Positions 34,012 through 43,558 are shown, counted from the first letter of the stretch. The stretch: 64,000 nt of DNA from Flavobacterium hydrophilum (GCF_003202405.1 NZ_QJHL01000002.1:558001-622000); one strand, 5' to 3'. Notes: generated by a model from the sequence alone, not told the origin. A program made the numbers and translations.

Positions 34012-34863
34012 TTATACTGCAACACTTCCTTTTATTCCTGCATGAGGTTCGTAATCTAAAAGTGTAAAATCATTATAATCAAAATCAAAAATGTTTTTGA
34101 TCTCAGGATTTAAAATCATTTTGGGTAATGGTTTCGGTTCTCGTGTTAATTGCAGTTCCAATTGCTCAAAATGATTGTTGTAAATGTGTGCATCACCAAA
34201 AGTGTGAATGAATTCACCATATTCTAAATCGCAAACTTGCGCAATCATCATGGTTAATAATGCATATGAAGCAATATTGAAAGGAACTCCTAAGAAAATA
34301 TCAGCACTTCGTTGATATAACTGACAGGATAGTTTTCCTTTTGTTTCGCCTTTTTCAGTATCCGGATTCGAAACGTAAAATTGAAAAAAAGCATGGCAAG
34401 GAGGTAAAGCTGCCTTATTGTTGGCTACGTTTTCTTCAAATGACTTTTTTGTATCCGGCAAAACTGATGGATTCCAGGCAGAAACCAGCATTCTGCGGCT
34501 ATTCGGATTTGTTTTTAATTCAGTAATCAATTCAGAAATTTGATCGATTTCTTCGCTATTCCAATTACGCCACTGATGTCCGTAAACCGGGCCTAAATCT
34601 CCATTAGAATCTGCCCACGCATCCCAAATTTTTACTCCGTTTTCCTGAAGATATTGAATATTGGTGTCGCCTTTTAAAAACCAAAGCAATTCATAAATAA
34701 TCGATTTTAAATGTAGTTTTTTGGTTGTAACCATTGGAAAACCTTCACTTAAATCAAAACGCATCTGATAACCAAATACGCTTTTAGTTCCGGTTCCGGT
34801 TCGGTCTCCTTTTTGATTGCCGTTTTCTAAAACGTGTTTTACCAGATCTAAGTATTGTTTCAT
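34012..34863 (-). CDS. thyA: Thymidylate synthase ThyA
   Basis: ThyA methylates dUMP with methylene-tetrahydrofolate, producing dTMP and dihydrofolate, which DHFR recycles. The 283-aa protein is slightly longer than the 264-aa E. coli enzyme because of a central insertion. The active-site stretch is '[15 protein letters not shown]' with the nucleophilic Cys, '[25 protein letters not shown]' carries the Arg and Asn dUMP ligands, and 'GDAHIYNNH' follows. The end 'GIKGSVAV' is normal. It is the gene after the bifunctional nuclease on the same strand. Confidence 0.97.
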   Translation of the reverse strand: MKQYLDLVKHVLENGNQKGDRTGTGTKSVFGYQMRFDLSEGFPMVTTKKLHLKSIIYELLWFLKGDTNIQYLQENGVKIWDAWADSNGDLGPVYGHQWRNWNSEEIDQISELITELKTNPNSRRMLVSAWNPSVLPDTKKSFEENVANNKAALPPCHAFFQFYVSNPDTEKGETKGKLSCQLYQRSADIFLGVPFNIASYALLTMMIAQVCDLEYGEFIHTFGDAHIYNNHFEQLELQLTREPKPLPKMILNPEIKNIFDFDYNDFTLLDYEPHAGIKGSVAV

Positions 34864-34884
34864 GGTGTGTTTATTCTGTTAATT

Positions 34885-34924
34885 GTTTAATCGTTTAATC
34901 GAATAAACGGTTTGAGGATTAAAC
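34885..34924. repeat. Nested inverted repeats between the nuclease gene and thyA
   Basis: GTTTAATC (34885-34892) pairs with GATTAAAC (34917-34924). Inside, CGTTTA (34892-34897) pairs with TAAACG (34904-34909). There is no T-run. It may be a regulator site or a dispersed palindrome. Confidence 0.45.
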
Positions 34925-34932
34925 ATAAAAAA

Positions 34933-35556
34933 TTATCTTCTTGAGATTTCGTCTCTGATTTTAGCTGCTTTCTCATAATCTTCCTGAGAAACTGCCTGGT
35001 CTAAAAGTTCGTTTAGCTCTTGTAAACTGTGTTTGGCATAAACATCCCCAGACTGGTTCGTTTCTTCTTCGTGTCCGAAAGTTTCTGGATTAGAAAGTAC
35101 ATCATCGATTTCCTGCGATCCTGCGTCAGTTTCAGCAGTATTAGATTTTAAGTAAATACCTGCTTTATCTAAAATGTTTTTATAAGTAAAAATAGGAGCA
35201 CTGAACCGTAATGCTAAAGCAATTGCATCAGATGTCCTGGCATCTATAATTTCTTCTATTTTGTCTCTTTCACAAATCAGACTTGAATAAAAAACGCCAT
35301 CTACAAGCTTGTGAATGATTACCTGTTTTACAACGATATCAAATCTTTCTGCAAAATTCTTGAATAAATCGTGTGTTAATGGACGAGGTGGTTTAATCTC
35401 TTTTTCTAAAGCAATAGCAATTGATTGGGCTTCAAAAGCACCAATAACAATAGGTAGTTTTCTTTCGCCATCGACTTCATTCAAAATTAAGGCATATGCG
35501 CCATTTTGAGTTTGGCTGTATGAAATTCCTTTTATAGACAATTTTACTAGACTCAT
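34933..35556 (-). CDS. Bifunctional nuclease family protein (DUF151) with UVR motif
   Basis: From the ATG at 35556 the product is 207 aa, starting MSLVKLSIKGISYSQTQNG. The DUF151/bifunctional nuclease domain spans about residues 1-130 ('RKLPIVIGAFEAQSIAIALEK', 'ARTSDAIALALRFSAPIF'). A UvrB/UvrC helical motif is at the C-terminus ('LQELNELLDQAVSQEDYEKAAKIRDEI'). The upstream extension to 35625 carries no conserved sequence and was rejected. Family members show DNase/RNase activity in plants, but the bacterial role is unclear. It sits between the etf genes and thyA. Confidence 0.9.
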   Translation of the reverse strand: MSLVKLSIKGISYSQTQNGAYALILNEVDGERKLPIVIGAFEAQSIAIALEKEIKPPRPLTHDLFKNFAERFDIVVKQVIIHKLVDGVFYSSLICERDKIEEIIDARTSDAIALALRFSAPIFTYKNILDKAGIYLKSNTAETDAGSQEIDDVLSNPETFGHEEETNQSGDVYAKHSLQELNELLDQAVSQEDYEKAAKIRDEISRR

Positions 35557-35721
35557 ATATATTTGTAAAAGTGGAGTTTGACTCCACATTTTAATACTTT
35601 TTTTGATTGGAAAATAAAGGTGCAATTTTAATCAAAAAATATGGAACAAAAAAGCCACCTAAAGCAAAGATACGATTATCTTATTTTTAGGCAGCTATAT
35701 TTTTATAGAGAATTTCTTAAA

Positions 35722-36690
35722 TTAAGAATGTTGTGATTTGAAAGCTTTTAGTTTCTCAATTAATTGAGGTACAATTTCGAATGCATCTCCTACTACACCA
35801 TAATCAGCTACCTTAAAGAATGGAGCTTCTGGATCACTATTAATAACCACTTTTACTTTTGATGAATTGATACCTGCAATGTGCTGAATCGCTCCGGAAA
35901 TTCCTACTGCAATGTATAAGTTTGTTGCAACCGGTTTTCCTGTTTGTCCAACGTGTTCACTGTGAGGTCTCCATCCTAAGTCAGAAACTGGTTTGGAACA
36001 TGCAGTTGCAGCACCTAAAACAGACGCTAAATCTTCAATTAATCCCCAGTTTTCAGGGCCTTTTAATCCACGTCCACCAGAAACTACGATGTCGGCATCA
36101 GCAATAGATACTTTTCCGTTTACTTTTTCAACAGATTCTACTTTTACTCCAAAATCATTTTCTCCAATAGTTGGATTAAAATCTTCTTCTGCTCCGGCTC
36201 CTGCACTTTCAAAAATTCCGTAAGAGTTTTTAGCTAAACCAAGAACTTTTACATCAGTATTAATTTCTGTAATATTGAAAGCTTTGTTTGAGAAAGCATT
36301 TCTTTTTACCTGAAATGGTGCAGTGCTAACCGGCAATCCAACAACATTTGAAGCAAAACCAGCCTGTAAAGACACTGCTACTAATGATGAAAGATATATA
36401 CTGTCTGTAGTAGAAGAGAGCAATATTACTTTTGCTCCTTCTTTTTGAGCAGCTTGTTTAATGACATCAGCGTAAGCCTTTGCTGTAAAACCTGCTAATT
36501 TATCATTGTTTACTTTTAATACTTTATCAACTCCGTATTTTGCTAATTCGCTTACGTCACTGATGTTTACAGTTACAGCAGTAACCGTTGTTCCTAAAGT
36601 TTCAGCTACTTTCTTTGCGTAAGACGCTAATTCGAACGCTACCTTTTTAAATTTTCCTTCTGCAGATTCTGCATATATTAATAATGACAT
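35722..36690 (-). CDS. etfA: Electron transfer flavoprotein subunit alpha (FixB family)
   Basis: EtfA and EtfB form the FAD-containing heterodimer that accepts electrons from acyl-CoA dehydrogenases and passes them to the quinone pool. The 322-aa product has the FAD-binding C-terminal half: 'DIVVSGGRGLKGPENW', 'LGAATACSKPVSDLGWRPHSEHVGQTG', 'LYIAVGISGAIQHIAGINSS' and 'INSDPEAPFFKVADYGVVGD'. It follows etfB by 97 bp on the same strand. Confidence 0.96.
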   Translation of the reverse strand: MSLLIYAESAEGKFKKVAFELASYAKKVAETLGTTVTAVTVNISDVSELAKYGVDKVLKVNNDKLAGFTAKAYADVIKQAAQKEGAKVILLSSTTDSIYLSSLVAVSLQAGFASNVVGLPVSTAPFQVKRNAFSNKAFNITEINTDVKVLGLAKNSYGIFESAGAGAEEDFNPTIGENDFGVKVESVEKVNGKVSIADADIVVSGGRGLKGPENWGLIEDLASVLGAATACSKPVSDLGWRPHSEHVGQTGKPVATNLYIAVGISGAIQHIAGINSSKVKVVINSDPEAPFFKVADYGVVGDAFEIVPQLIEKLKAFKSQHS

Positions 36691-36756
36691 AATTTTTATT
36701 TTTAGTCATAAAGCTTAAAAGTGTAAAGTCATAAAGATAGTATTACTGATTTTCCC

Positions 36757-36785
36757 TTTTGACTTTTGACTTTCGACTTTTTGAC
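36757..36785. repeat. Short GACTTT tandem repeats between etfB and etfA
   Basis: Four near-copies of GACTTT(T) occur just before etfB's stop codon, with related AAGTCATAAAG copies at 36702-36737. This is low-complexity sequence with no evident function. Confidence 0.4.
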
Positions 36786-36787
36786 GG

Positions 36788-37534
36788 TTAGATTACTTTT
36801 GCTTCGTTGTGTAATAAATTGATCAACTCATCTAAATTATCTGCAGCAACTAATTTTACTGCTGATTTTGGAGCTGGTTTTTCAAATTTAACTGCTTTTG
36901 TGTTTATGGGCGCATCAATAGGCTCAAGGATTGTTAAAGCTTTTGTTCTTGCTGTCATAATTCCTCTCATGTTCGGAATACGTAAGTCTTTTTCTTCAAC
37001 AAGTCCTTTTTGTCCACCAATGATTAATGGTAGAGTAGTGCTTACAGTTTCTTTTCCACCGTCAATTTCGCGAACTGCTTTTACATTGTTTCCGTCAACA
37101 GTTAAAGAAGTACAAGAGTTTAAAAAGTTAGATCCTAAAATTCCGGCAATCATTCCAGGAACCATTCCGCCATTATAATCTAAAGATTCTTTTCCTGCGA
37201 TTACTAAGTCGTAACCGCCATTTTTAATTACTTCGGCTAATTGTTTTGCAACAAAAAAGCCGTCAGTTGGATTTGCATTTACACGAATTGCCTCGTTTGC
37301 ACCTATTGCCAAAGCTTTGCGTAAAGTTGGCTCAGTGTCAGGACCTCCCACATTTACAACAGTTACATTGGCACCTTGTTGTTCCTGAAACCAAATAGCG
37401 CGGGTTAAACCAAACTCATCATTAGGATTAATTACATATTGTACACCATTGGTATCGAATTCTGAATCACCATTGGAGAAGTTAATTTTTGAAGTAGTAT
37501 CAGGCACATGGCTGATGCAAACCAATATTTTCAT
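36788..37534 (-). CDS. etfB: Electron transfer flavoprotein subunit beta (FixA family)
   Basis: This 248-aa protein is the AMP-binding partner of EtfA. It begins 'MKILVCISHVPDTTSKINF', contains 'NPNDEFGLTRAIW', 'LAIGANEAIRVN', and the family signature 'DYNGGMVPGMIAGILG', and ends with the anchoring-helix region 'VKLVAADNLDELINLLH'. It is the first gene of the etfB-etfA pair, with a candidate -7 element upstream. Confidence 0.96.
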   Translation of the reverse strand: MKILVCISHVPDTTSKINFSNGDSEFDTNGVQYVINPNDEFGLTRAIWFQEQQGANVTVVNVGGPDTEPTLRKALAIGANEAIRVNANPTDGFFVAKQLAEVIKNGGYDLVIAGKESLDYNGGMVPGMIAGILGSNFLNSCTSLTVDGNNVKAVREIDGGKETVSTTLPLIIGGQKGLVEEKDLRIPNMRGIMTARTKALTILEPIDAPINTKAVKFEKPAPKSAVKLVAADNLDELINLLHNEAKVI

Positions 37535-37567
37535 AAGTATATATTTTATATTTATTAATTTCTTTTA

Positions 37568-37575
37568 CAAATTTA
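37568..37575 (-). promoter_or_regulatory. Candidate -7 element for etfB-etfA
   Basis: TAAATTTG on the minus strand, a TAnnTTTG match 33 bp before the etfB ATG. No clear TTG lies at the usual distance. Confidence 0.4.
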
Positions 37576-37781
37576 GAATTTAATTTGGAATAATTATACT
37601 ATGCGCGCATAATATTTTAAAAACTATTACGATTTCGAAGATTACTAATTTATTCGCAGATTATTTCTTTTATATCGAAATGATGTCTTCGTTTGTTTGC
37701 TTTTTCAAAAAAATACATCTTTAGGTGTATTTTTAGGTAAGATATTTAAATTTAATTTTGGAAAAATTTAATTCCTGAAAT

Positions 37782-39503
37782 ATGAAACAATTTTACAAAA
37801 AACTAAGTATTTTTTTTACTGTCGTAATATTGCTTTTTACGTCCTGTTCCAAAGATGAAACAACAAAAGAAGAACCAGCCAGTTATAGTCTTCTGTCCAG
37901 TGAAACTCTTCCTGGTGAAGTGGTTGAAATTAAGACAAGTAAGGAAAATAAAGAACAGGAGATTGAAGTTCTTTTAGATGGGAAGCCAGTTAAGGCTTAT
38001 GCAAACGGAGGGTATTCTTATGTTTTCATGACACCTGTATTGCCTTCTGGAAATTATGATATTATACTTCCTTCAAACAAAGATAATGTAACTTTAAAAA
38101 TAAAAATTGGCAATTATGTTGCGATTACTCAGCCTGAAGAAGTTATAAATGAATTTATAAACAATAGGGATGAAAGTTTTGAAGAGATTAAGAAAATGGG
38201 CACTACTCCTGAAACACTTTTATTGATAGATCAGGTGAAACAAGAATGGGAATTTCAATACAGTAAGGTGTCGGAAGCAGATAAGCTACAGTTGGCCTAT
38301 ATCCTGCAAAAAAACACAATAAACCCTGATTGGTTCAGTGCTCCATCTGAATATCCTGAAAATTATTATAACAAGTCCACTATTTTTGCTTTAGATGCTG
38401 GTGAAAAATTAGTAACTACGGCTAAAGAATTTGTTACTGCAGAGACAGTTTGTCTGGCATCAATACCAGCTTTGGTAGGAACGGGGAGGTTATTTATAGC
38501 TGCTCCCAATTTTGTGACAGGGGCTATCTTTGTTGCCACTTTTACTGTTTTTATTGTTTCGAGGGAGGTAGCAATTAACAAAGCAAAACAAGTTGGAAAC
38601 CTAAAAGGTGTCGCTGAAGCAGTTTCTGATCTTTCCAATAAAACCGGAGATTTAGTTTTGGTTAAAGATGTAGATACTGATGTCAGTTTGAAAGTCAATT
38701 TTAGAAATTTGAAAGAAGCAGATCTAAATATTCAACCTGATATTACAAAAGCTTTTAATGGAGAAAAAAAGTTTGCTGAAGAAGATGGAAAAATAAAGAA
38801 ATTATACGACCAGGCAATTCAATTTACACAAAAATTAAAGGGGTTGTTTGTAAATCATACTGCCACAATTGGAAAAACTCCTGAACGTAGCATGACTTTG
38901 GCGGTATTGGATAAAGATATAATTGTAAAAGGTTCAGGCAATGCTGATGTTAAAATAAGTACTACTCTAAATGGAGAAGTTCGAAAAATTAAAGCAACAT
39001 CTACCAGTACAAAAGATATTGATTTTACATTAAAAATAGCTTATAAAAGAGCAGTAGATGGTGTAGAAATAGTTAAGGATATCCCTTGTGTTTTAAAGGC
39101 AAGTGCAACGTTGCTTGGAACTTGGGAATTAGAATCGTTTGAGAATGGAATTCCAGTTGGACAATATAGATATTCTTATAGTAATACCTGTAAAAGTATA
39201 GCTACTATTTATTCTACAACTTTAAAAAAGACATTTGTATTTACTGAAAATACCTATAGTATTAATCAACGTGATGGATATATCGATTATAACTACATTA
39301 TAGATTATTCAAACTGTTCTATAGAAAAAGATTATCCAGATTTGGTAGGAGAAGTTGACGCTGCTGAAAATGGAACATATGTTTTTGATGGAAAAACTTT
39401 TTCTTATACAGTAGAAAAAAGTGGATTTAAGTGGGCTTATGAAATCACTTTTATTAGTGCAAATAAGATCAAAATGGGAGGAGACGTATATGTCAGAAAA
39501 TAG
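37782..39503 (+). CDS. Large lipoprotein of unknown function with internal hydrophobic segment
   Basis: This 573-aa protein starts with a lipoprotein signal peptide (Cys22 in LLFTSC). Residues about 35-112 look like a beta-sandwich (IPT/Ig-like: 'GEVVEIKTSKEN', 'VFMTPVLPSGNYDIILPS'). Residues 113-215 are mainly helical. Residues 221-262 form two adjacent hydrophobic stretches ('TVCLASIPALVG' and 'FVTGAIFVATFTVFIV'), unexpected in an exported lipoprotein. After a mixed region comes a lipocalin-like C-terminal domain (about 444-573, 'LLGTWELESFENG' to 'MGGDVYVRK'). I do not recognise the whole protein. It has its own terminator and no functional neighbours. Confidence 0.7.
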   Translation: MKQFYKKLSIFFTVVILLFTSCSKDETTKEEPASYSLLSSETLPGEVVEIKTSKENKEQEIEVLLDGKPVKAYANGGYSYVFMTPVLPSGNYDIILPSNKDNVTLKIKIGNYVAITQPEEVINEFINNRDESFEEIKKMGTTPETLLLIDQVKQEWEFQYSKVSEADKLQLAYILQKNTINPDWFSAPSEYPENYYNKSTIFALDAGEKLVTTAKEFVTAETVCLASIPALVGTGRLFIAAPNFVTGAIFVATFTVFIVSREVAINKAKQVGNLKGVAEAVSDLSNKTGDLVLVKDVDTDVSLKVNFRNLKEADLNIQPDITKAFNGEKKFAEEDGKIKKLYDQAIQFTQKLKGLFVNHTATIGKTPERSMTLAVLDKDIIVKGSGNADVKISTTLNGEVRKIKATSTSTKDIDFTLKIAYKRAVDGVEIVKDIPCVLKASATLLGTWELESFENGIPVGQYRYSYSNTCKSIATIYSTTLKKTFVFTENTYSINQRDGYIDYNYIIDYSNCSIEKDYPDLVGEVDAAENGTYVFDGKTFSYTVEKSGFKWAYEITFISANKIKMGGDVYVRK

Positions 39504-39600
39504 ACAGGATAATATCATTTGCAATTTGTCCTCAATATCATGGACAAAAAAAGATAATCTTAGAAAAGAGTTCTGAAAAATTTAAAGAATGAGATTCATT

Positions 39601-39636
39601 AAAAGGGTAGAAGATAATATTTTCTATCCTTTTTTT
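39601..39636 (+). terminator. Terminator downstream of the large lipoprotein
   Basis: AAAAGGGTAGAA (39601-39612) pairs with TTCTATCCTTTT (39622-39633), with one G-T pair, and is followed by a T-run. It lies about 100 bp after the stop codon. Confidence 0.7.
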
Positions 39637-39970
39637 ATTAACTATAGTCTTAAATAAAAATCAAATGGTACTGCCTAATTACTGAAAAGAATTATTCTTT
39701 AACCTGTATACTTCTTCCTAAAATTCGATAAAGCTAATTAGAAAAACATATTTTGTTATTTAGTTTTTCATTAGTTTGTATTGAAAGTGATTTTTATAAA
39801 ATAATATAAGCAAAATTGAGTTTTTACAAGATATCTTTTAATGAAAAAAAGTGACTCTGTATCTATTTTGTAAATATCACAATATATTTTAAAAAGTTAA
39901 AAGTGAAAGAAGAACGAGAAGTTACTGTTATTTTAAACTCAATTTATGCTTTTAAGTTATTTAAAATATT

Positions 39971-39978
39971 TATTTTTG
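39971..39978 (+). promoter_or_regulatory. Candidate -7 element for pdhB
   Basis: TATTTTTG matches TAnnTTTG 31 bp before the pdhB ATG. The -33 region has no clear TTG. Confidence 0.4.
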
Positions 39979-40009
39979 CTCATCAGAAAAAAGAATATAA
40001 CATACAACT

Positions 40010-40987
40010 ATGAGAACAATACAATTTAGAGAGGCCATTTGCGAAGCGATGAGCGAAGAAATGCGTCGCGATGAATCCATATATTTAATGGGCGAAGAGG
40101 TTGCAGAATACAACGGAGCATACAAAGCTTCAAAAGGAATGCTTGCTGAGTTTGGCGAAAAAAGAGTAATCGATACTCCAATTGCTGAGCTTGGGTTTAC
40201 AGGAATTGCAGTAGGTTCTGCAATGAACGGTAACCGACCAATTGTAGAATATATGACTTTCAACTTTTGTTTAGTTGGTATTGATCAAATTATAAATAAC
40301 GCTGCTAAAATGCGTCAAATGACAGGTGGACAGTTTAATGTGCCAATCGTTTTTCGTGGGCCAACTGCTTCAGCAGGTCAGTTAGGAGCAACTCACTCTC
40401 AGGCTTTAGAAAACTGGTTTGCTAATACTCCAGGTCTTAAAGTTATCGTTCCTTCAACACCTTACGATGCAAAAGGACTTTTGAAATCTGCAATTCGTGA
40501 TAATGATCCTGTAATTTTTATGGAATCTGAGCAAATGTATGGTGATAAAGGAGAAGTGCCGGACGGAGAATATGTAATTCCAATTGGAGTTGCAGATGTT
40601 AAGCGTGAAGGTACAGATGTAACCATCGTTTCTTTCGGAAAAATCATTAAAGAAGCTTTTATCGCTGCTGATGAATTAGCTAAAGAAGGAATTTCTTGTG
40701 AGGTCATCGATTTAAGAACTGTTCGTCCAATGGATAATGAAGCGATCTTAAAATCAGTTAAAAAAACAAACCGTTTGGTAATTTTAGAAGAAGCCTGGCC
40801 ATTTGCGAGTATTTCATCTGAAATCACCTACATTGTACAAGAGCAGGCTTTCGATTTCCTTGATGCGCCAATTCAGCGTATTACAACTGCTGATGCTCCT
40901 GCACCTTATTCACCTGTTTTACTGAAAGACTGGTTGCCTAATGCTGGTGATGTAGTGAAAGCAGTAAAAAAAGTAATGTACAAATAA
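40010..40987 (+). CDS. pdhB: Pyruvate dehydrogenase E1 component subunit beta
   Basis: This is the beta half of the heterotetrameric thiamine-diphosphate E1 of the pyruvate dehydrogenase complex. The 325-aa product begins 'MRTIQFREAICEAMSEEMRRDESIYLMGEEVAEYNGAYK' and contains 'RVIDTPIAELGFTGIAVG', 'SQALENWFANTPGLKVIVPS' and 'VIDLRTVRPMDNEAILKSVKKT', all standard. No pdhA or E2 gene is adjacent, so the complex is split across the genome, as in other Flavobacteria. A strong terminator follows. Confidence 0.95.
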   Translation: MRTIQFREAICEAMSEEMRRDESIYLMGEEVAEYNGAYKASKGMLAEFGEKRVIDTPIAELGFTGIAVGSAMNGNRPIVEYMTFNFCLVGIDQIINNAAKMRQMTGGQFNVPIVFRGPTASAGQLGATHSQALENWFANTPGLKVIVPSTPYDAKGLLKSAIRDNDPVIFMESEQMYGDKGEVPDGEYVIPIGVADVKREGTDVTIVSFGKIIKEAFIAADELAKEGISCEVIDLRTVRPMDNEAILKSVKKTNRLVILEEAWPFASISSEITYIVQEQAFDFLDAPIQRITTADAPAPYSPVLLKDWLPNAGDVVKAVKKVMYK

Positions 40988-41005
40988 TAATACATACATA
41001 CTCAT

Positions 41006-41048
41006 AAAAACTTCATCATTCATTAGTTAATTGATGAAGTTTTTTTTT
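41006..41048 (+). terminator. Terminator after pdhB
   Basis: AAAAACTTCATCA (41006-41018) pairs with TGATGAAGTTTTT (41032-41044) and is followed by more T. The next gene starts only 9 bp later, so it must be transcribed by readthrough or from within this region. Confidence 0.85.
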
Positions 41049-41056
41049 GCCGGAAT

Positions 41057-43558
41057 ATGAAAAGAATAATTTTACTCAGCCTGTTTTTTGTATTTGCTTT
41101 AGCAAACCATGTCTTTGCGCAAACTAAAGTGAGTGGAATTGTTTTGGACAAATCCAATCAGCCTGTTCCGTTTGCTAATGTAGTTTTCAAGGGTTCAAAT
41201 ACGGGAATTGTTTCTAATGAAGACGGACGTTTTTATTTAGAATCACCAAATACTTATACTGCTTTGTTAGTGACTTCAGCAGGATTTTCTGATAAAGAAA
41301 TTCCTTTGGAAAAAGCCGTAAATTATAATTTCAAAATTGTTTTAAGCGAACCTGAAGCACTTAATGAAGTTGTTATTTTTACCGGTAAAACGTCAAAAAA
41401 GAACAATCCCGCATTGGATATTTTGAGGAAGATTTGGGAAAGAAAACGTAAAAATGGTCTTTACCAATTCAATCAGTACCAAATGCAGAAATACGAAAAA
41501 GTCGAGTTCGATATGAACACGATTGACAGTGCTTTCATGAAAAACAAGCTTTTCAAGGGAATGGAGTTTGTTTTCAATCATGTAGATACTTCTGATGTTA
41601 CCGGAAAAACCTATTTACCAATTTTTATCAACGAATCTGTGTATGATGTGTACGGAGATAATAAACTGAAGAAAGTAAAGGAAAACATTACAGGAAACAA
41701 AATGTCCGGATTCAATGGAAATCAGCAGATTTTGTCTTTTGTAAAAGACCTTTATTCTGATTATAATATTTACGACAATCACCTTAAGTTTTTTGATAAA
41801 AGTTTTACAAGTCCGCTTTCAAAAACCGGAATCGATGTTTATAACTATGTTTTGAAAGACAGTGCTTTTATTGATAAAAAATGGTGTTACAATATTGTTT
41901 TTTATCCAAGGCGCAAAAACGAACTGACTTTTAAAGGTGATTTCTGGGTAAACGATTCCACTTTTGCAATCAAGAAAATTAATATGGGCGTTACCAAAAG
42001 TGCCAATATTAACTGGGTAAAAGATATTTATATCGAACAGGAATTTGAAGTTGAAAACGATTCGGTTTTTCTTTTGACACGTGACTATATGATGTCTGAT
42101 TTTGCTTTAAATAAAAAGGAAAAATCAAAAGGAGTATATGGAAAACGAACTACTTTGTATCGTAATCATAAATTCAACCTTCAGAAACCGGAGAAATTTT
42201 ATAAAGAAGAAGTCAATTTTATAGATAACGCTGTTTATCAACGACCGGATGAATTTTGGGAAGAAAATCGTTTTGAGAAGCTAAATAAAGACGAACAGGG
42301 TATTTATAAAATGCTCGACACATTGCAAACGGTCAAGCGATTTAAGCAGCTCTATAATCTCGTCTCGATTTTGGGAAGTGGTTATGTCGAATTTAAAAAC
42401 TTCGATTATGGACCTATTTTCTCAACCTTTGGATACAATGAAGTTGAAGGATTGAGATTAAGAGTAGGAGGAAGAACCTATTTTGGGCCAAATGATCCTT
42501 GGCGTATTCAGGCTTATACAGCATACGGATTTGACGATAATAAATTCAAATACGGAGTTTCAGGAAAATGGATGGTTGATAAGAAAAACCGAGTAATTAT
42601 TTCTGGAGGAAACAGGAGAGACATCGAGCAGATAGGTGCGAGCCTAACAACAACAAATGATGTATTAGGGCGAAGTTTTGCGTCCTCAGCTTTGTTTACA
42701 ACTGGGAGCAACGGAAAACTAACCAATATTAATTTAAGCAACGTTTCTGTTGAAATGGAAGCTAAGAAGAATTTTGTAGTTTCTGCAGGTTTTTCATATC
42801 GTACATTAGAATCGGCATCGCAAACCTTTAGTTTAGACTATTATAAAACTTTGCCATCTGTTTTAAATCCTGCTGGTGTTGTTGAAAGCAAGGTTACTCA
42901 ATCTGAGGCTAATATTCAGTTTGAGTTTATGCCAAATCGCAAAACTATTGGTTATGGAGTAGAGCGCGATCTTGTTGACAGCCCGTTTAGTCATTTCTTT
43001 GTTAATTTCAGTTATGGTCTTAAGGGAGTGCTCAATAGTGATTTTGCTTATGAAAAAGTACAGTTGTTTTATAGACAGCCCATTATTATAGGACCGTTAG
43101 GAAGAACAAATATTACGCTGGAAACCGGAAAGACTTTCGGTACCATCCCGTTAGGACTAATGAGTGTGATTCCGGGTAACCAGACTTATTTTACGATAGA
43201 AAATACATTTAGTAATTTGAATTTCTACGAATTTGTCACAGATCAATACACAACATTACAGTGGAATCATGATTTTGGGGGAAGAATATTTGCCAGAATT
43301 CCATTTATGAGAAAACTGAACTGGAGAGAATTTGTGGGTGTCAGAGCTGTTCATGGAACGATTTCTGATGAAAATCGTGCGATAAATGCTTCTGGTCTTC
43401 CTTATAATGCGCCGGAAAAAGTGTATTGGGAATACAATGCCGGAATTGGAAATATCTTTAAAGTTTTCAGAATTGATTTTTCATGGAGAGGAAATTATTT
43501 GAATATGCCTGATGCAGCTAAATTTGCCGTAAAAGGATCTTTCGGATTCTATTTCTAG
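41057..43558 (+). CDS. DUF5686 and carboxypeptidase-regulatory-like outer-membrane protein
   Basis: This 833-aa protein has a signal peptide (residues 1-21, ...HVFAQ) and a CarboxypepD_reg-like domain to about residue 100 ('KVSGIVLDKSNQPVPFANVVFKGSNTGIVSNEDGRFYL'). A long DUF5686 region follows, ending in a beta-barrel ('GSFGFYF' at the C-terminus). 'NPALDILRKIWERKRKNGLYQFNQYQMQKYEKVEFDMN' is the characteristic DUF5686 opening. These proteins are Bacteroidota-specific, and their role is unknown. TonB box and plug are absent, which separates it from receptors. Confidence 0.88.
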   Translation: MKRIILLSLFFVFALANHVFAQTKVSGIVLDKSNQPVPFANVVFKGSNTGIVSNEDGRFYLESPNTYTALLVTSAGFSDKEIPLEKAVNYNFKIVLSEPEALNEVVIFTGKTSKKNNPALDILRKIWERKRKNGLYQFNQYQMQKYEKVEFDMNTIDSAFMKNKLFKGMEFVFNHVDTSDVTGKTYLPIFINESVYDVYGDNKLKKVKENITGNKMSGFNGNQQILSFVKDLYSDYNIYDNHLKFFDKSFTSPLSKTGIDVYNYVLKDSAFIDKKWCYNIVFYPRRKNELTFKGDFWVNDSTFAIKKINMGVTKSANINWVKDIYIEQEFEVENDSVFLLTRDYMMSDFALNKKEKSKGVYGKRTTLYRNHKFNLQKPEKFYKEEVNFIDNAVYQRPDEFWEENRFEKLNKDEQGIYKMLDTLQTVKRFKQLYNLVSILGSGYVEFKNFDYGPIFSTFGYNEVEGLRLRVGGRTYFGPNDPWRIQAYTAYGFDDNKFKYGVSGKWMVDKKNRVIISGGNRRDIEQIGASLTTTNDVLGRSFASSALFTTGSNGKLTNINLSNVSVEMEAKKNFVVSAGFSYRTLESASQTFSLDYYKTLPSVLNPAGVVESKVTQSEANIQFEFMPNRKTIGYGVERDLVDSPFSHFFVNFSYGLKGVLNSDFAYEKVQLFYRQPIIIGPLGRTNITLETGKTFGTIPLGLMSVIPGNQTYFTIENTFSNLNFYEFVTDQYTTLQWNHDFGGRIFARIPFMRKLNWREFVGVRAVHGTISDENRAINASGLPYNAPEKVYWEYNAGIGNIFKVFRIDFSWRGNYLNMPDAAKFAVKGSFGFYF

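Larger units (their letters stand above)
39504..40009. other. 506-bp AT-rich gene-free stretch before pdhB
   Basis: Apart from the terminator at its left end and the pdhB promoter-like element at its right, this stretch contains no ORF of note. I recognise no structured RNA. Composition is extremely AT-rich. It could hold an sRNA or a degraded gene, but nothing supports either. Confidence 0.5.

Noticed and set aside
36807..37178. 123-codon plus-strand frame over etfB
   Set aside because: It is fully antisense to etfB, which has strong family signatures. The product has no motif or ribosome-binding context.
37782..39503. Lipoprotein with hydrophobic hairpin as part of a toxin-immunity operon
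   Set aside because: No small immunity-type gene lies next to it and both flanks have terminators or empty sequence, so the system claim is unsupported. Only the unusual domain is reported.
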